This document shows positions 37,241 to 47,700 of a DNA stretch of 64,000 nt, piece after piece. Each line of letters starts with the position of its first letter. The stretch's first letter is position 1. Made by a program: the position numbers and the translations under genes. The notes beneath the pieces are model-generated. The model did not search any database. It saw only the letters and a list, made by a program, of their open reading frames with translations, and was not told where the DNA came from. The stretch is from Eudorina sp. 2006-703-Eu-15 (Eukaryota; Chlorophyta; Chlorophyceae; Chlamydomonadales; Volvocaceae): assembly GCA_003117195.1 (NCBI GenBank), contig BDSI01000151.1, positions 124,001-188,000 on the forward strand. The letters are read 5' to 3'.

Positions 37241-38731
37241 GCCTACGGCACAGAGACAGGTACGATAGGGGCGCACGGGGCCCCAACCGCTGGTAAGCAC
37301 CGCCCGGCTACGACGCGTTGCAGCGACGCTTGGTTTCTGAGTACGGCGCAGCCAAGTCCTTGACTGGGTCGTTAATCTCCGCAATCCTGCAAAGCAGCCA
37401 GGTAAAGGGGGAAACGAGGGGGCAAACGAGGGTGTCAGCGAAACGTGATCAACGACCGGAACAAGGAGGGGCAAGTGCAAAACGAAACGAGCAACGGGGG
37501 CCTGGCAGTGTAGCTAACTGGCCTACGACAGAGAGACAGGTACGGTAGGGGCGCACGGGGCCCCAACCGCTGGTAAGCACCGCCCGGCTACGACGCGTTG
37601 CAGCGACGCTTGGTGTCTGAGTACGGCGCAGCCAAGTTCTTGACTGGGTCGTTAATCTCCGCAATCCTGCAAAGCAGCCAGGTAAAGGGGGAAACGAGGG
37701 GGCAAACGAGGGTGTCAGCGAAACGTGATTTCCGACCGGAACAAGGAGGGGCAAGTGCAAAACGAAACGCGGAAGGGGGCCTGGCAGTTACGCTAACTGG
37801 CCTACGACAGAGAGACAGGTACGGTAGGGGCGCACGGGGCCCTAACCGCAGATAAACACCGCCTGGCCGCGACGCGCGCGTTTCCGCGACGCACGCTTGG
37901 CTGCGCCGTACTCAGACCCCAAGGTCTTGACTGGGTCGTTAATCTCCGCAATCCTGCAAAGCAGCCAGGTAAAGGGGAAAACGAGGGGGCAAACGAGGGC
38001 GTCAGCGAAAACGTGATCAACGACCGGAACAAGGAGGGGCAAGTGCAGAACGAAACGTGGAAGGGGGCCTGGCAGTTAAGCTAACTGGCCTAGGGCACAG
38101 AAACAAGTACGGTAGGGGCGCACGGGGCCCTAACTGCTGGTAAGCACCGCGCGGCCGCGACGCGTTGCCGCGACGCACGCTTGGCTGCGCCGTACTCAGA
38201 CCCCAAGGTGTTGACCTCCGCAATCCTGCAAAGCAGCCAGGTAAAGGGGGACACGAGGGGGCAAACGAGGGTGTCAGCGAAACGTGATCAACGACCGGAA
38301 CAAGGAGGGGCAAGTGCAAAACGAAACGAGCAACGGGGGCCTGGCAGTTACGCTAACTGGCCTAGGGCACAGAAACAAGTACGGTAGGGGCGCACGGGGC
38401 CCTAACCGCAGATAAACACCGCCTGGCCGCGACGCGTTGCCGCGACGCGCGCATGGCTGCGCCGTACTGAGACCCCAAGGTGTTGACCTCCGCAATCCTG
38501 CAAAGCAGCCAGGTAAAGGGGGAAACGAGGGGGCAAACGAGGGTGTCAGCGAAACGTGATCAACGACCGGAACAAGGAGGCAGGGGCAAGTGCAAAACGA
38601 AACGCGCAACGGGGGCCAAGCAGTTACGCTAACTGGTCTAGGGCACAGAGACAGGTACGGTAGGGGCGCACGGGGCCCTAACCGCTGGTAAGCACCGCGA
38701 GTCCTTGACTGGGCCCTTGATCTCCGCAGTC

Positions 38732-39250
38732 CGACCGACCCGACCGACCCGACCGACCCGACCGACCCGACCGACCCGACCGACCCGACCGACCCGACCG
38801 ACCCGACCGACCCGACCGACCCGACCGACCCGACCGACCCGACCGACCCGACCGACCCGACCGACCCGACCGACCCGACCGACCCGACCGACCCGACCGA
38901 CCCGACCGACCCGACCGACCCGACCGACCCGACCGACCCGACCGACCCGACCGACCCGACCGACCCGACCGACCCGACCGACCCGACCGACCCGACCGAC
39001 CCGACCGACCCGACCGACCCGACCGACCCGACCGACCCGACCGACCCGACCGACCCGACCGACCCGACCGACCCGACCGACCCGACCGACCCGACCGACC
39101 CGACCGACCCGACCGACCCGACCGACCCGACCGACCCGACCGACCCGACCGACCCGACCGACCCGACCGACCCGACCGACCCGACCGACCCGACCGACCC
39201 GACCGACCCGACCGACCCGACCGACCCGACCGACCCGACCGACCCGACCG
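38732..39250. repeat. 9-bp tandem repeat (CGACCCGAC)n
   Basis: About 58 almost perfect copies directly abut the truncated last satellite monomer. They create long Thr-Arg-Pro or Gly-Arg-Val type frames that have no gene character. Confidence 0.97.
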
Positions 39251-39497
39251 GCCCACGCATAGGTCCATCTCCACAGCCTGGCCCTCCCCACCCACGCATA
39301 GGTCCATCTCCACAGCCTGGCCCTCCCCACCCACGCATAGGCCCTTCTCCACAGCCCGGCCCTCCCCACGCACGCATAGGTCCTTCTCCACAGCCCGGCC
39401 CTCCCCACGCACGCATAGGTCCATCTCCACAGCCCGGCCCTCCCCACCCACGCATAGGTCCATCTCCACAGCCCGGCCCTCCCCACCCACGCATAGA
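39251..39497. repeat. 39-bp tandem repeat, about 6-7 copies
   Basis: Units contain CCCACGCATAGGTCCATCTC followed by CACAGCCTGGCCCTCC; the ACGCATAGG landmark recurs at 39255, 39294, 39333, 39372, 39411, 39450 and 39489. The block follows immediately after the 9-bp repeat. Confidence 0.95.
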
Positions 39498-41082
39498 TCC
39501 CTACGGTCCTCATTGCCTCGCATCGGGCTCCTCAACAATCTAAATTTCCATACGTACCCCCTCCCCCCAATATAAATCCCCATACCACACTTATCTCGCG
39601 CATCAGAGCTTGCATCTCCATGCCGCGATGGTCGATCACCGGTCTTGACGAGACTATCTTGATGGATCCAAAACGCGATGATATCTTGACGCGTAGACGG
39701 TGTGGCAGCGGCGGTCAGCTGCACCTTGTCGCGCTCCTTCGGCCTTGGTCAGCAAGCTTCGCGGGTCACTCGGGCCTGTGCGAGGGAAGGAAAGGCGCGG
39801 CGGGATCGATACGAGGTTCATTCACGAGCACCAAAGGCACCACTTCTTGGCCGCGAAGCACAATGTGATCCCAGATCAGTGCGCAAACCGACGAATTGCA
39901 TTTCCGCATCCAGAAACATCAATATCCATGTCTGCCACTCGCAGCCAGCAGGCATGCCAAGCATGTTGCGGTCGGACGCACGTTGTCGCAATTGTCACGC
40001 CACGAAACGAGCTTCAGATTGCAGTTTGATAGCACAGTATCCATAAACCAGCACTCACGTAAGAGTTTTCAGCGGCGCTGGCAACTTCGCTGTCGACAGG
40101 AACATGACCTTGACAATTGTTTTTGATATCGCTGCAGCAATGTTACATGATATATCTGCAGCAATTTTATCATGAAATTAAAGTTAATTAAAAGTCAAAT
40201 CAAGCGGAGATTGTTGGTAAGGGAGCTCGCATCGACTTTGGAAGCGTAAGCACAGGCGACCAGCAAACGCCTCTTGCAGACGATTCACAAGCTCACCTTG
40301 TACATTGAGGCTGTGTGGCTGCGACCAAGTTAACAGGGCTGCAACAAGGACAGGAATGGACTCCTAGGCTTAAGCGAGAGTGCAGTAAGAAAGCTTCAAG
40401 TGAGATGTTCCTGCTTTCATACAGATTCTGGGTGAAAAGAAGGCGGCCCGCAAGGTTTTATAGGATGACTGACGTTTACATCGTACAAGATGACAAGGTC
40501 ACTACTGCTGTTTCGTACATGCTTCAGGGATTGGCTTTTGGTGCATAAACCTGAGGAATGTTTAACAGACTGCAAAAGTTACAAGACAAGGACAAGGACA
40601 AGGACCAGCTGGCTTGGCGATTTCCTAAAACCAAAAAAAAGTTATATGGATGGCGCTGTCTGTGGACGACGCCTCGGCCGAAGCCAGCCAGTTTTGCTTC
40701 TTAGTATGATGGCGTTGAGTTGCATTGCGCGAGAAGTTTGCGTAGTTCGGCTGGAGGTTGTGGCTGCAATTACTGCAAAGCGCTCTACCAGCTCTGACGC
40801 CTACCGTAGTTCTGTTCGTTCATTTCAGATGTTAGTGTTATATCGTGCAACATGCGATGCGCGCTCTTCATGGCGCGCTTCCTCGACGTTGGCGTCAGGC
40901 ATGCAAGCCGCTGCGCACGTCGCTGGGAGTAGTGATTCGCAATCTTCGAATGATCAGACAAGGTCGTAAGAAAAGCTTACTATGCAATCTGGAGTTCATT
41001 TCGGTTTGTTGTGTCGAGCTGTCACCTGCTGCGTTTGGGATGGCTTACACGTTCAAGAGGACGCTGCCCACAACATGATTAA

Positions 41083-41190
41083 GCACAGGCACATCATTAT
41101 GCACAGGCACATCATTATGCACAGGCACATCATTATGCACAGGCACATCATTATGCACAGGCACATCATTATGCACAGGCACATCAATAG
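41083..41190 (+). repeat. 18-bp minisatellite, 6 copies
   Basis: Tandem CACAGGCACATCATTATG units, nearly perfect, inside the AT-richer region. Confidence 0.95.
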
Positions 41191-42020
41191 CTACCAGGCT
41201 GAGCGGGGCGTGCGCAGCTACCGTACTTACAAAATATGTGTCAATGTCCGTTGGGATGTTGACTGCCGGCGATCGACCGACATGCCCGTTCGTGCATGCT
41301 TCTGGGACTGACGCAAGGCAGGCCTTCTAACATGATGATGTGCGCTGAACACGACTTTGGAAGGGCGGCGGTGTGGTACCAGTAACCGAAGGCGGCCGGC
41401 CGCAGCGACGCAGATCACCTGCTTTCGGTTTTCGTCACACACATACATCAGCCGACTCATCATCAGCCCAGAGTTACAGACCGGGCGGTATTGTCAAAGT
41501 CGACCCGGGGACCTCCTTCGCAGGGTCCCACACACACACACACCCGGGTCCTGAGCTGCCAGGTGAGAGGCAGGGGCTGATGGCGCCCGGGGGCCTCGGG
41601 CGCCCCGGCGAGCCACACTCGGTGTCAGTCCCGCGGCGCTACGGTAATACGTAAACAGCCCCCCAGGCATATCGCTGCCGGGTTCTCTATACCTTCCAGG
41701 GAGAAAGCCCGCGTGGGGCCCGGCAGCAAAACAGCGCGGCCATTCCCCCCGCCCCCCCATACACAGTCAGCTGAGCACACGCCGATTGTCTTGTCATTAC
41801 GTCACCGCGTAACCGTTAACAAGGTGGGCCCCTAGTCCCTAGTCCCGACCGGGCGTTCCAGCGGGCCCAGATAGCTCGCAGGCATGCAGTAGAGGGCCCA
41901 ATCCCATCCAGCCAGCCGGCCATAGGCGCGTTAGCACACCGTGTGGGTCTGTGGGAACATCCTTCGCCGAAGGGGCCAGGGCTGCGGACCTGGGCAAGAC
42001 GACCTTTGGGCGAGGCTAGC

Positions 42021-42170
42021 TTTGCCTCTCCCCCACACCGTCCAACTGAGTTTGCCTCTCCCCCACACCGTCCAACTGAGTTTGCCTCTCCCCCACACCA
42101 TCCAACTGAGTTTGCCTCTCCCCCACACCGTCCAACTGAGTTTGCTTCTCCCCCACACCGTCCAACTGGG
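42021..42170 (+). repeat. 30-bp minisatellite, 5 copies
   Basis: Tandem units start TTTGCCTCTCCCCCACACCG and end TCCAACTGAG; they differ by a few single bases. Confidence 0.95.
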
Positions 42171-44719
42171 TATGAAGAACATGCGTCCGGTATGTCGAGC
42201 ACAGCGCAGCGTGACCCGCGGGACTCTCATGGCACGGAGGTACGGTAATGAACTACCTGATGGACCGCGGCGTGCCAACCTGGGATGCACGCGCGCTTCG
42301 CATCCAGCTCGTGACCTCGTGTCCCCACACCCCAGGTCTCTGCCTTGCCTGCGGGTGCGGCCTGCGGGTGCCACCGGGTCCGGGTCGGGTCGGGTCGCGC
42401 GTGGCGCGCTGCCTCGCCGTCCTTCAGTGAGTTTGGAGACGGGCTCCCAGGCCGCCGCAGGCGCTCCGGCGGATTGATCTCCTTCTGCACAGATACCACC
42501 GCTGGCGATGACTGTTCTTATTGTTCTCGCTCCTCGTCTCAGCTGTTGTTACTCGGAGGCTGCCTGTCATTTGCTGTCACAGCTGGCTGCTGTCAAGTGT
42601 CAACGGAGGGGCGGGCAGCGGGCGACCTTCTACAGGTGTTGTACGAAGTAGTATCGTTACAGTATGATAGGCTTCCGGGCCCTGGACAGGCCTTGCGTGA
42701 CCTACCCATAACCGAAGTTCCGTGCTGGGGTTGCCTGTACTCGCACCGCCCTTTTAAATTCCCTCAATTCACATATCACCAACAAACTGCTCACACCGCG
42801 GCTCATTACCATCTGGGCCAGTGCTGCTCCATCGACACCGTATGCACTACAACGACCGGCCGGCGGGCAACGCATTCTCAATCTCAACCGTGTTGCGTCG
42901 CCAAGACGCCCGAAATCACGGCCCGAGCTCTCCGGCCGGCTTCACCTCCTGCCGAGCTGCGGCCCCTCCGCAAACCGACCTCGACTCGGGGTCCTCTTCC
43001 GCGACCCGCAAAAATCTTCCGGATACCGCAAGCGACATGCTGCATTGCACATACAAAAAACAATAAGTGAAGCGGATGCTGACTTGTAACTGGAAATTCT
43101 TCTTCTTCTTGACACGCTCTCTCTTCGCTCTGCTCCACTCAAAACGTTCCTTTCTTCCGCACCTCGTCTCTCTCTGCTGGCTGCGGTGCCCCTCCAGACC
43201 GCTCGGCCTGATCCGCTCCGCCCTTGTGGGCACGTACAGATTAAAACTTAGCGCAGGGCAGCACAACAACACCAACCATGTGCATGGGCCAGCGGCATAG
43301 GCCGAAGGCTATGAAATACATAACACGTACCACGCGCGCGCGCCACCAAATGGGCACAAGTGCGCATCCAACGGGCGCCCCTCACCTCCTGGCCGCACAA
43401 ATCGAGACCAGCCCGCACATCATGCCCGTGCAGGCCCCGGGAGGCAGGACCCCGCGGCGCCGGATCACGAAGTCTGTGGGAGTCGCCACCGCATCCTGCT
43501 GCGACCATACCGGCATGTGCGCGGGGGTCCCCGACCGAAACACACACACACATCTATACACACACGAGGGGTTTCCTCACTACACCACACCAGGCAAATA
43601 CACCAAAGCGAAACCACTGCCAGCCAGGGGCTCCAACCCGCCGGTGTTCGACGCACACGGCTGGTACGGAATCCGTACATGATCGTACAAACATATAACA
43701 CACACACCAAAACATGTGAACACGGTGTCGGCCCAAAACGATTGCTGAAAAGCGCTGCTCCCTCATCTTCGGACAGGTTGACACGCCCCGCGGGCAGCCA
43801 AGCGCGGGGCAAGGGCCCTGGCTGCCAGCCACCACCCAGGCTCTCAGATCCTGATGCCGACCCTGGCACCGTCCTACACCAGCGCGTGCACGCGAACGAC
43901 CGTTTTCCCTCCGCTAGCCGACCCACAATGCGTTCGGCCGCTCTTAACGCGCCTGCAGCAGCCCGGACGAAAGCTTGCACACAGCCGCTGCGCTACGCCA
44001 GCAACACCACGCAGCGCGCAACTCGCCAGCGAAACGGCAACAACGATGGGCGACGCAAGCAGGCAGCTGTGTCATTCCACACCTCCACACCCGCCACCCG
44101 CACCTGCCTGTACATCACCCGCCCGTACCTCCCGAGAGACCCCTCGAGAAGCCATGCAGCGTGACCGCTGACGGCTGCTCTCTTCGGTCTCTCGACCCTG
44201 GAACTGAAAGTGGCTGGGACAGAAACTGCAACCGGCTCCATGAGGCCAGAGCCTACGCACCCTTGCTAGCGCGCGCGGGCGCTGCCGTCGTGCTAACGCC
44301 GCACCGGCTCATTCTGGCAAAAAGCGGTCGCAGCCCGCAGATCTGGTGGCGGGACTATCGAGCCACTGCGCCCGGGTGGAATGGCCGTTTGCCTCCCCCG
44401 GCTGTATGTGCCGCGTTGGCGCAGCTCAACCTGCCCTGCCCAGCTCTACCCGCCCAGCTCAGCTCAAGCCTGCGTTCACCACACCACCTACGTTCCCTCA
44501 TCCGCAACGGCCCGCGCTCCCCCGCTCTCGGCTAGCACACCATCGCAGGCCCGCTCTCGTCGCACCGCGCCGGCCTCACTCAACCTGCGCCTCATCCCTT
44601 GGTTCCCCTCGACCGCTCAGCAGTCCCGTCCCGTCCGCTGGCGCCCCCGCCCACCCCCCGGGGGGGGGACCACCACCCGTCCGCTGGCGCCCCACGGGGA
44701 CCACCACCTGCTGTCCACT

Positions 44720-47700
44720 TCACCCCAGGGCCACCTCGCGCTTGAAGATCCAGCTGAACGCGGCGGTGCGCGTCTTGCCGCGCTTGCGGTCCCGCAGGCG
44801 GCGCTCCATCTGGATGTCGGCCAGCCGCCGGATGCGCTCACTGTGCTTCATCAGGAACTCCTGATGGACGGGGGCGGGTGAAGGGAGATGACGGGGGACA
44901 GGTGGTTCAGCTGACGACCAGGACATCCCCGGATGAGCAAAACCCCACCACACGGTGAACCCTCCCGGCCAAGTTACCCCCGGCGCTGACGCGAGCAGCA
45001 GGCGCTCATTGCGAGACCGACTACAACGCTCACCAAAGAGCAGCAGACACGAGACGCGGCGCCGGTGCTGCGGATTGCTTCGCCTTGGCTTCGGGCGTGT
45101 CAGGACGTGGCTTCTAATTCGCGCGTTTTGTGAGATTAGGGAGAAACCTGGCTAGCAGGTTAGCTCACCGCCTGCCCCGACCCAAGTGGCCCGCTTCGCC
45201 CCTGGGGAGTATGCGTGGCAGGCGCGGCTTCACGATCGTGAGGTTTGGGAGGAGCGCGTTCGGTCCGCGCGCCGCCTGCCCCGACCTCAAGTGGGCCCCT
45301 GGGCCACCAGGAAACCGTACGGCTAACAGTACGACCGACTGCTAACAGGGCCCTCCCCTCTCTCCCTCTCAGAGACCCGTTCTGGTACCCACATCCATGT
45401 CCCGCCTTCCTCATTTCATCCAATTCCGGCCATACACCCATCCCCTATTGCTCCCACATTTCCCCTACGGCCCGGGCCCGGGCCCAGGTCGGCCACGCAG
45501 GCAGGCAGGCAGCCCGCCTCCTGCGCCTCCTATGGCGCACCTGCGCCTCCGCCGCCTCGCCCGTCACCACCGCCACGTTGCCGATGTCCCACTTGCGGAT
45601 CAGGTGTTCCACGATGTTGGCGTAGTCGTTGGTGGTGTACACCCCGATGGCGTCCGCCACGGAGGCGTAGTCCACAAACAGGTTGGCCTTCTGGCCGTTG
45701 GCCTCCGTGTGCCAGCCGTCGTCCACGAAGTGCGCCGGCATCACGATGCCCTGACAGCCGAGAGGAGGGGGGAAGAGGAAATTGGTAGACAGCCGAGAGG
45801 AGGGGAGTACAGGAAATTGGTGGACAGCCGAGAGGACGGGGGAAGAGGAAAATGGTGGAGGGACGGGGAAGGAGAAGAAGGCATGGGCGCCAAAGCGGTC
45901 GCCAGCCGCGAGAGACAGCATCCTTCCCACCAAGCACCTCGCAGGGTTCGGGTACGGAAATGCTCTGCCGTCCTCCCAGGGCGCCCGCCTATCCACATCG
46001 CGCCACCCCATACCCGCCCACGGCGCTCTGACCCATGGGGCACATGGCACATGACGGTTGAACGGCTGCACCGCGACGCTGGAGGGCCCCGAGGGCACGC
46101 GGTGGTGTGAGGACACGGAATCCACTAAAGCCCCTCAACCCCTCCCCCTTCCCCCGGTCCATCCCTGATGATCCCTTCACCCGCTCCTTACCCGCTCCCC
46201 CCCGCCCCGCAGCCCCCCCGCCTGACCCTACCCCGACCCCACCCCACCTTGCGCATCATGTCCGCAAAGGCCAGCACGGCCCCGTCCGGGTCCCTCCGCA
46301 GGATCTCCCCCACAATGGCGCTGTAGGCCGCCTCGTGGCGGGCCTCGTCCGCGGCGATCAGCCCAGTCAGTTTGGCCAGCGGCAGGTCCCCGTGGTACTG
46401 GGCCAGGCGGGCGGTGTTGCCGTGGGAGATGCGGGTGGCGCGCTCCTACAAGGGCGGGGCGGGCGGGCGGGGGGCATAAACGTTTCGGTAGGCTTACACA
46501 TGAACTGGAACTGGCGGCGTGACGTGCGGTAGGCGTACACATGAACTGGAGCTGGCGGCGCGACGTGCGGCGTTGCGGCGTGGGGACGGAGGACAGGGCG
46601 CAGATGCGTGCGTGCGTGCATGCGTGCGAGGCTCGTGCGGCAAAGGGAGAGCCGGGAGCCGAACATTGACGCAGGCAGGGAGGCCTGGAGGGCGCTCTGT
46701 ACGCGTCAGACCACATCCCCCATGAATCCACGTGTGGCGATTGTGGCGCGGGCGGCTGGCAAGTGACCCTGGCTGGCAAGCACGTGCGTGCCGCGCCACC
46801 GGGCTGCCCCGCCGCCCGCCCACCCCCCTCCCGCCCTGCGGGCCCCCCTTCCCCACCTGGAAGCTGGTGTACACGAAGCACAGGTAGGGGTTGTTCTCCA
46901 GCTTGGGGTCCATGCCGCTGCCGATCAGGCGCTGGATGGTGGACTCGACGCTGCGCATGTCCACCCTGGGGGAGGGCCACACAGACCGGACCGGGACCAA
47001 GAGATGGATGTAAGGCCACGAGGTAAGGCGCAGCAGCCTGGCCGACACGACACGACACATCCTCATCCTCATGCACTCGGTGAAGAGAGGACCGTGTACC
47101 TACTATGTGTGTATGGCTTACGGGCCAAGCAGCTTTTGCTCCATCGGTGTACGACAGCGCTGCCGCGCAGCCCGAGCCTGGCCACCCCGCAGTCTCGAGT
47201 CGCCCCGGCCCTCCGCCGCACCTGCCCGACAGGTAGAGGTACTTGTTGAGCAGGTCCCCGTGCCGGTTCTCCTCCGCGGTCCACTCGCGGGTCCAGCTGG
47301 CCCAGGGGGTGTCGCTGGCGCCCGTCTCGTCGCGCGTCTCGTCCAGCGTGTTGAGCATGTTCATGTACGACGGAAGGGCCTCCTGCGGGGGACATCCCGA
47401 ACGCGGGGGACCCACCGACCGGAGAGCATCATCACGTCATCGTGCGCACGGACGACAAGACGGGCAAGGCAGCTACCGTAGGAATGGAGCACGCGTGGCC
47501 TTACCGACGCTGCAAGCTTGTGAATGCCCGACTCTGGGTCGGTGCCTCCTCCGCCGTCCGAATCGTACTACCGAGACTGGTGACCTTCCCAGACACACGA
47601 GTTGAGAGAGGGAGGTTCCCCCGTCCAGGTCCAAGCCCACCCGCTGGCCCAGTACATGACCAAGCGCGGGTCGTGCAGGTCTGGTCTGGTCCGCCGTCGC

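Larger units (their letters stand above)
23048..38731. repeat. Satellite array, about 56 monomers of about 279 bp
   Basis: A near-identical unit recurs from end to end. Using the landmark GCCAGGTAAAGGGGGAAACG I count about 56 copies between 23136 and 38510, mean spacing about 279.5 bp, with variants of about 270-290 bp. Constant blocks include GTGATCAACGACCGGAACAA, GACAGGTACGGTAGGGGCGC and CTGGTAAGCACCGCCCGGC. Some monomers gain a palindromic TGCAGATCTGCAG (about 23211, 24334, 26289). Others lose a roughly 14-bp TGGGTCGTTAATCT block. Short open frames recur with the repeat period because most monomers are a multiple of three; none resembles a known protein. The right end stops in a rearranged monomer fused to a 9-bp repeat. 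Confidence 0.97.
39498..44719. other. Gene-poor, locally AT-richer region
   Basis: I see no convincing exon, RNA gene or intact transposon here. Roughly 39500-41400 is clearly lower in GC than the genes. Two minisatellites (41083 and 42021) are the main structure. The right end is the 3' side of FAB2. Confidence 0.4.

Noticed and set aside
23048..38731. CRISPR-like regular repetition
   Set aside because: The whole 279-bp unit is repeated with no short repeat plus unique spacers, and the surrounding genes are intron-rich eukaryotic genes.
38274..39724. Long minus-strand frames of GSV, GRV or SGR repeats and the plus-strand TRP-repeat frame
   Set aside because: They exist only because the 9-bp repeat is open in every frame; there is no folded domain, start context or conserved flank.
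40982..41311. Small protein with HRHIIM repeats
   Set aside because: It comes from the 18-bp minisatellite; there is no conserved domain and the surroundings have no splice structure.
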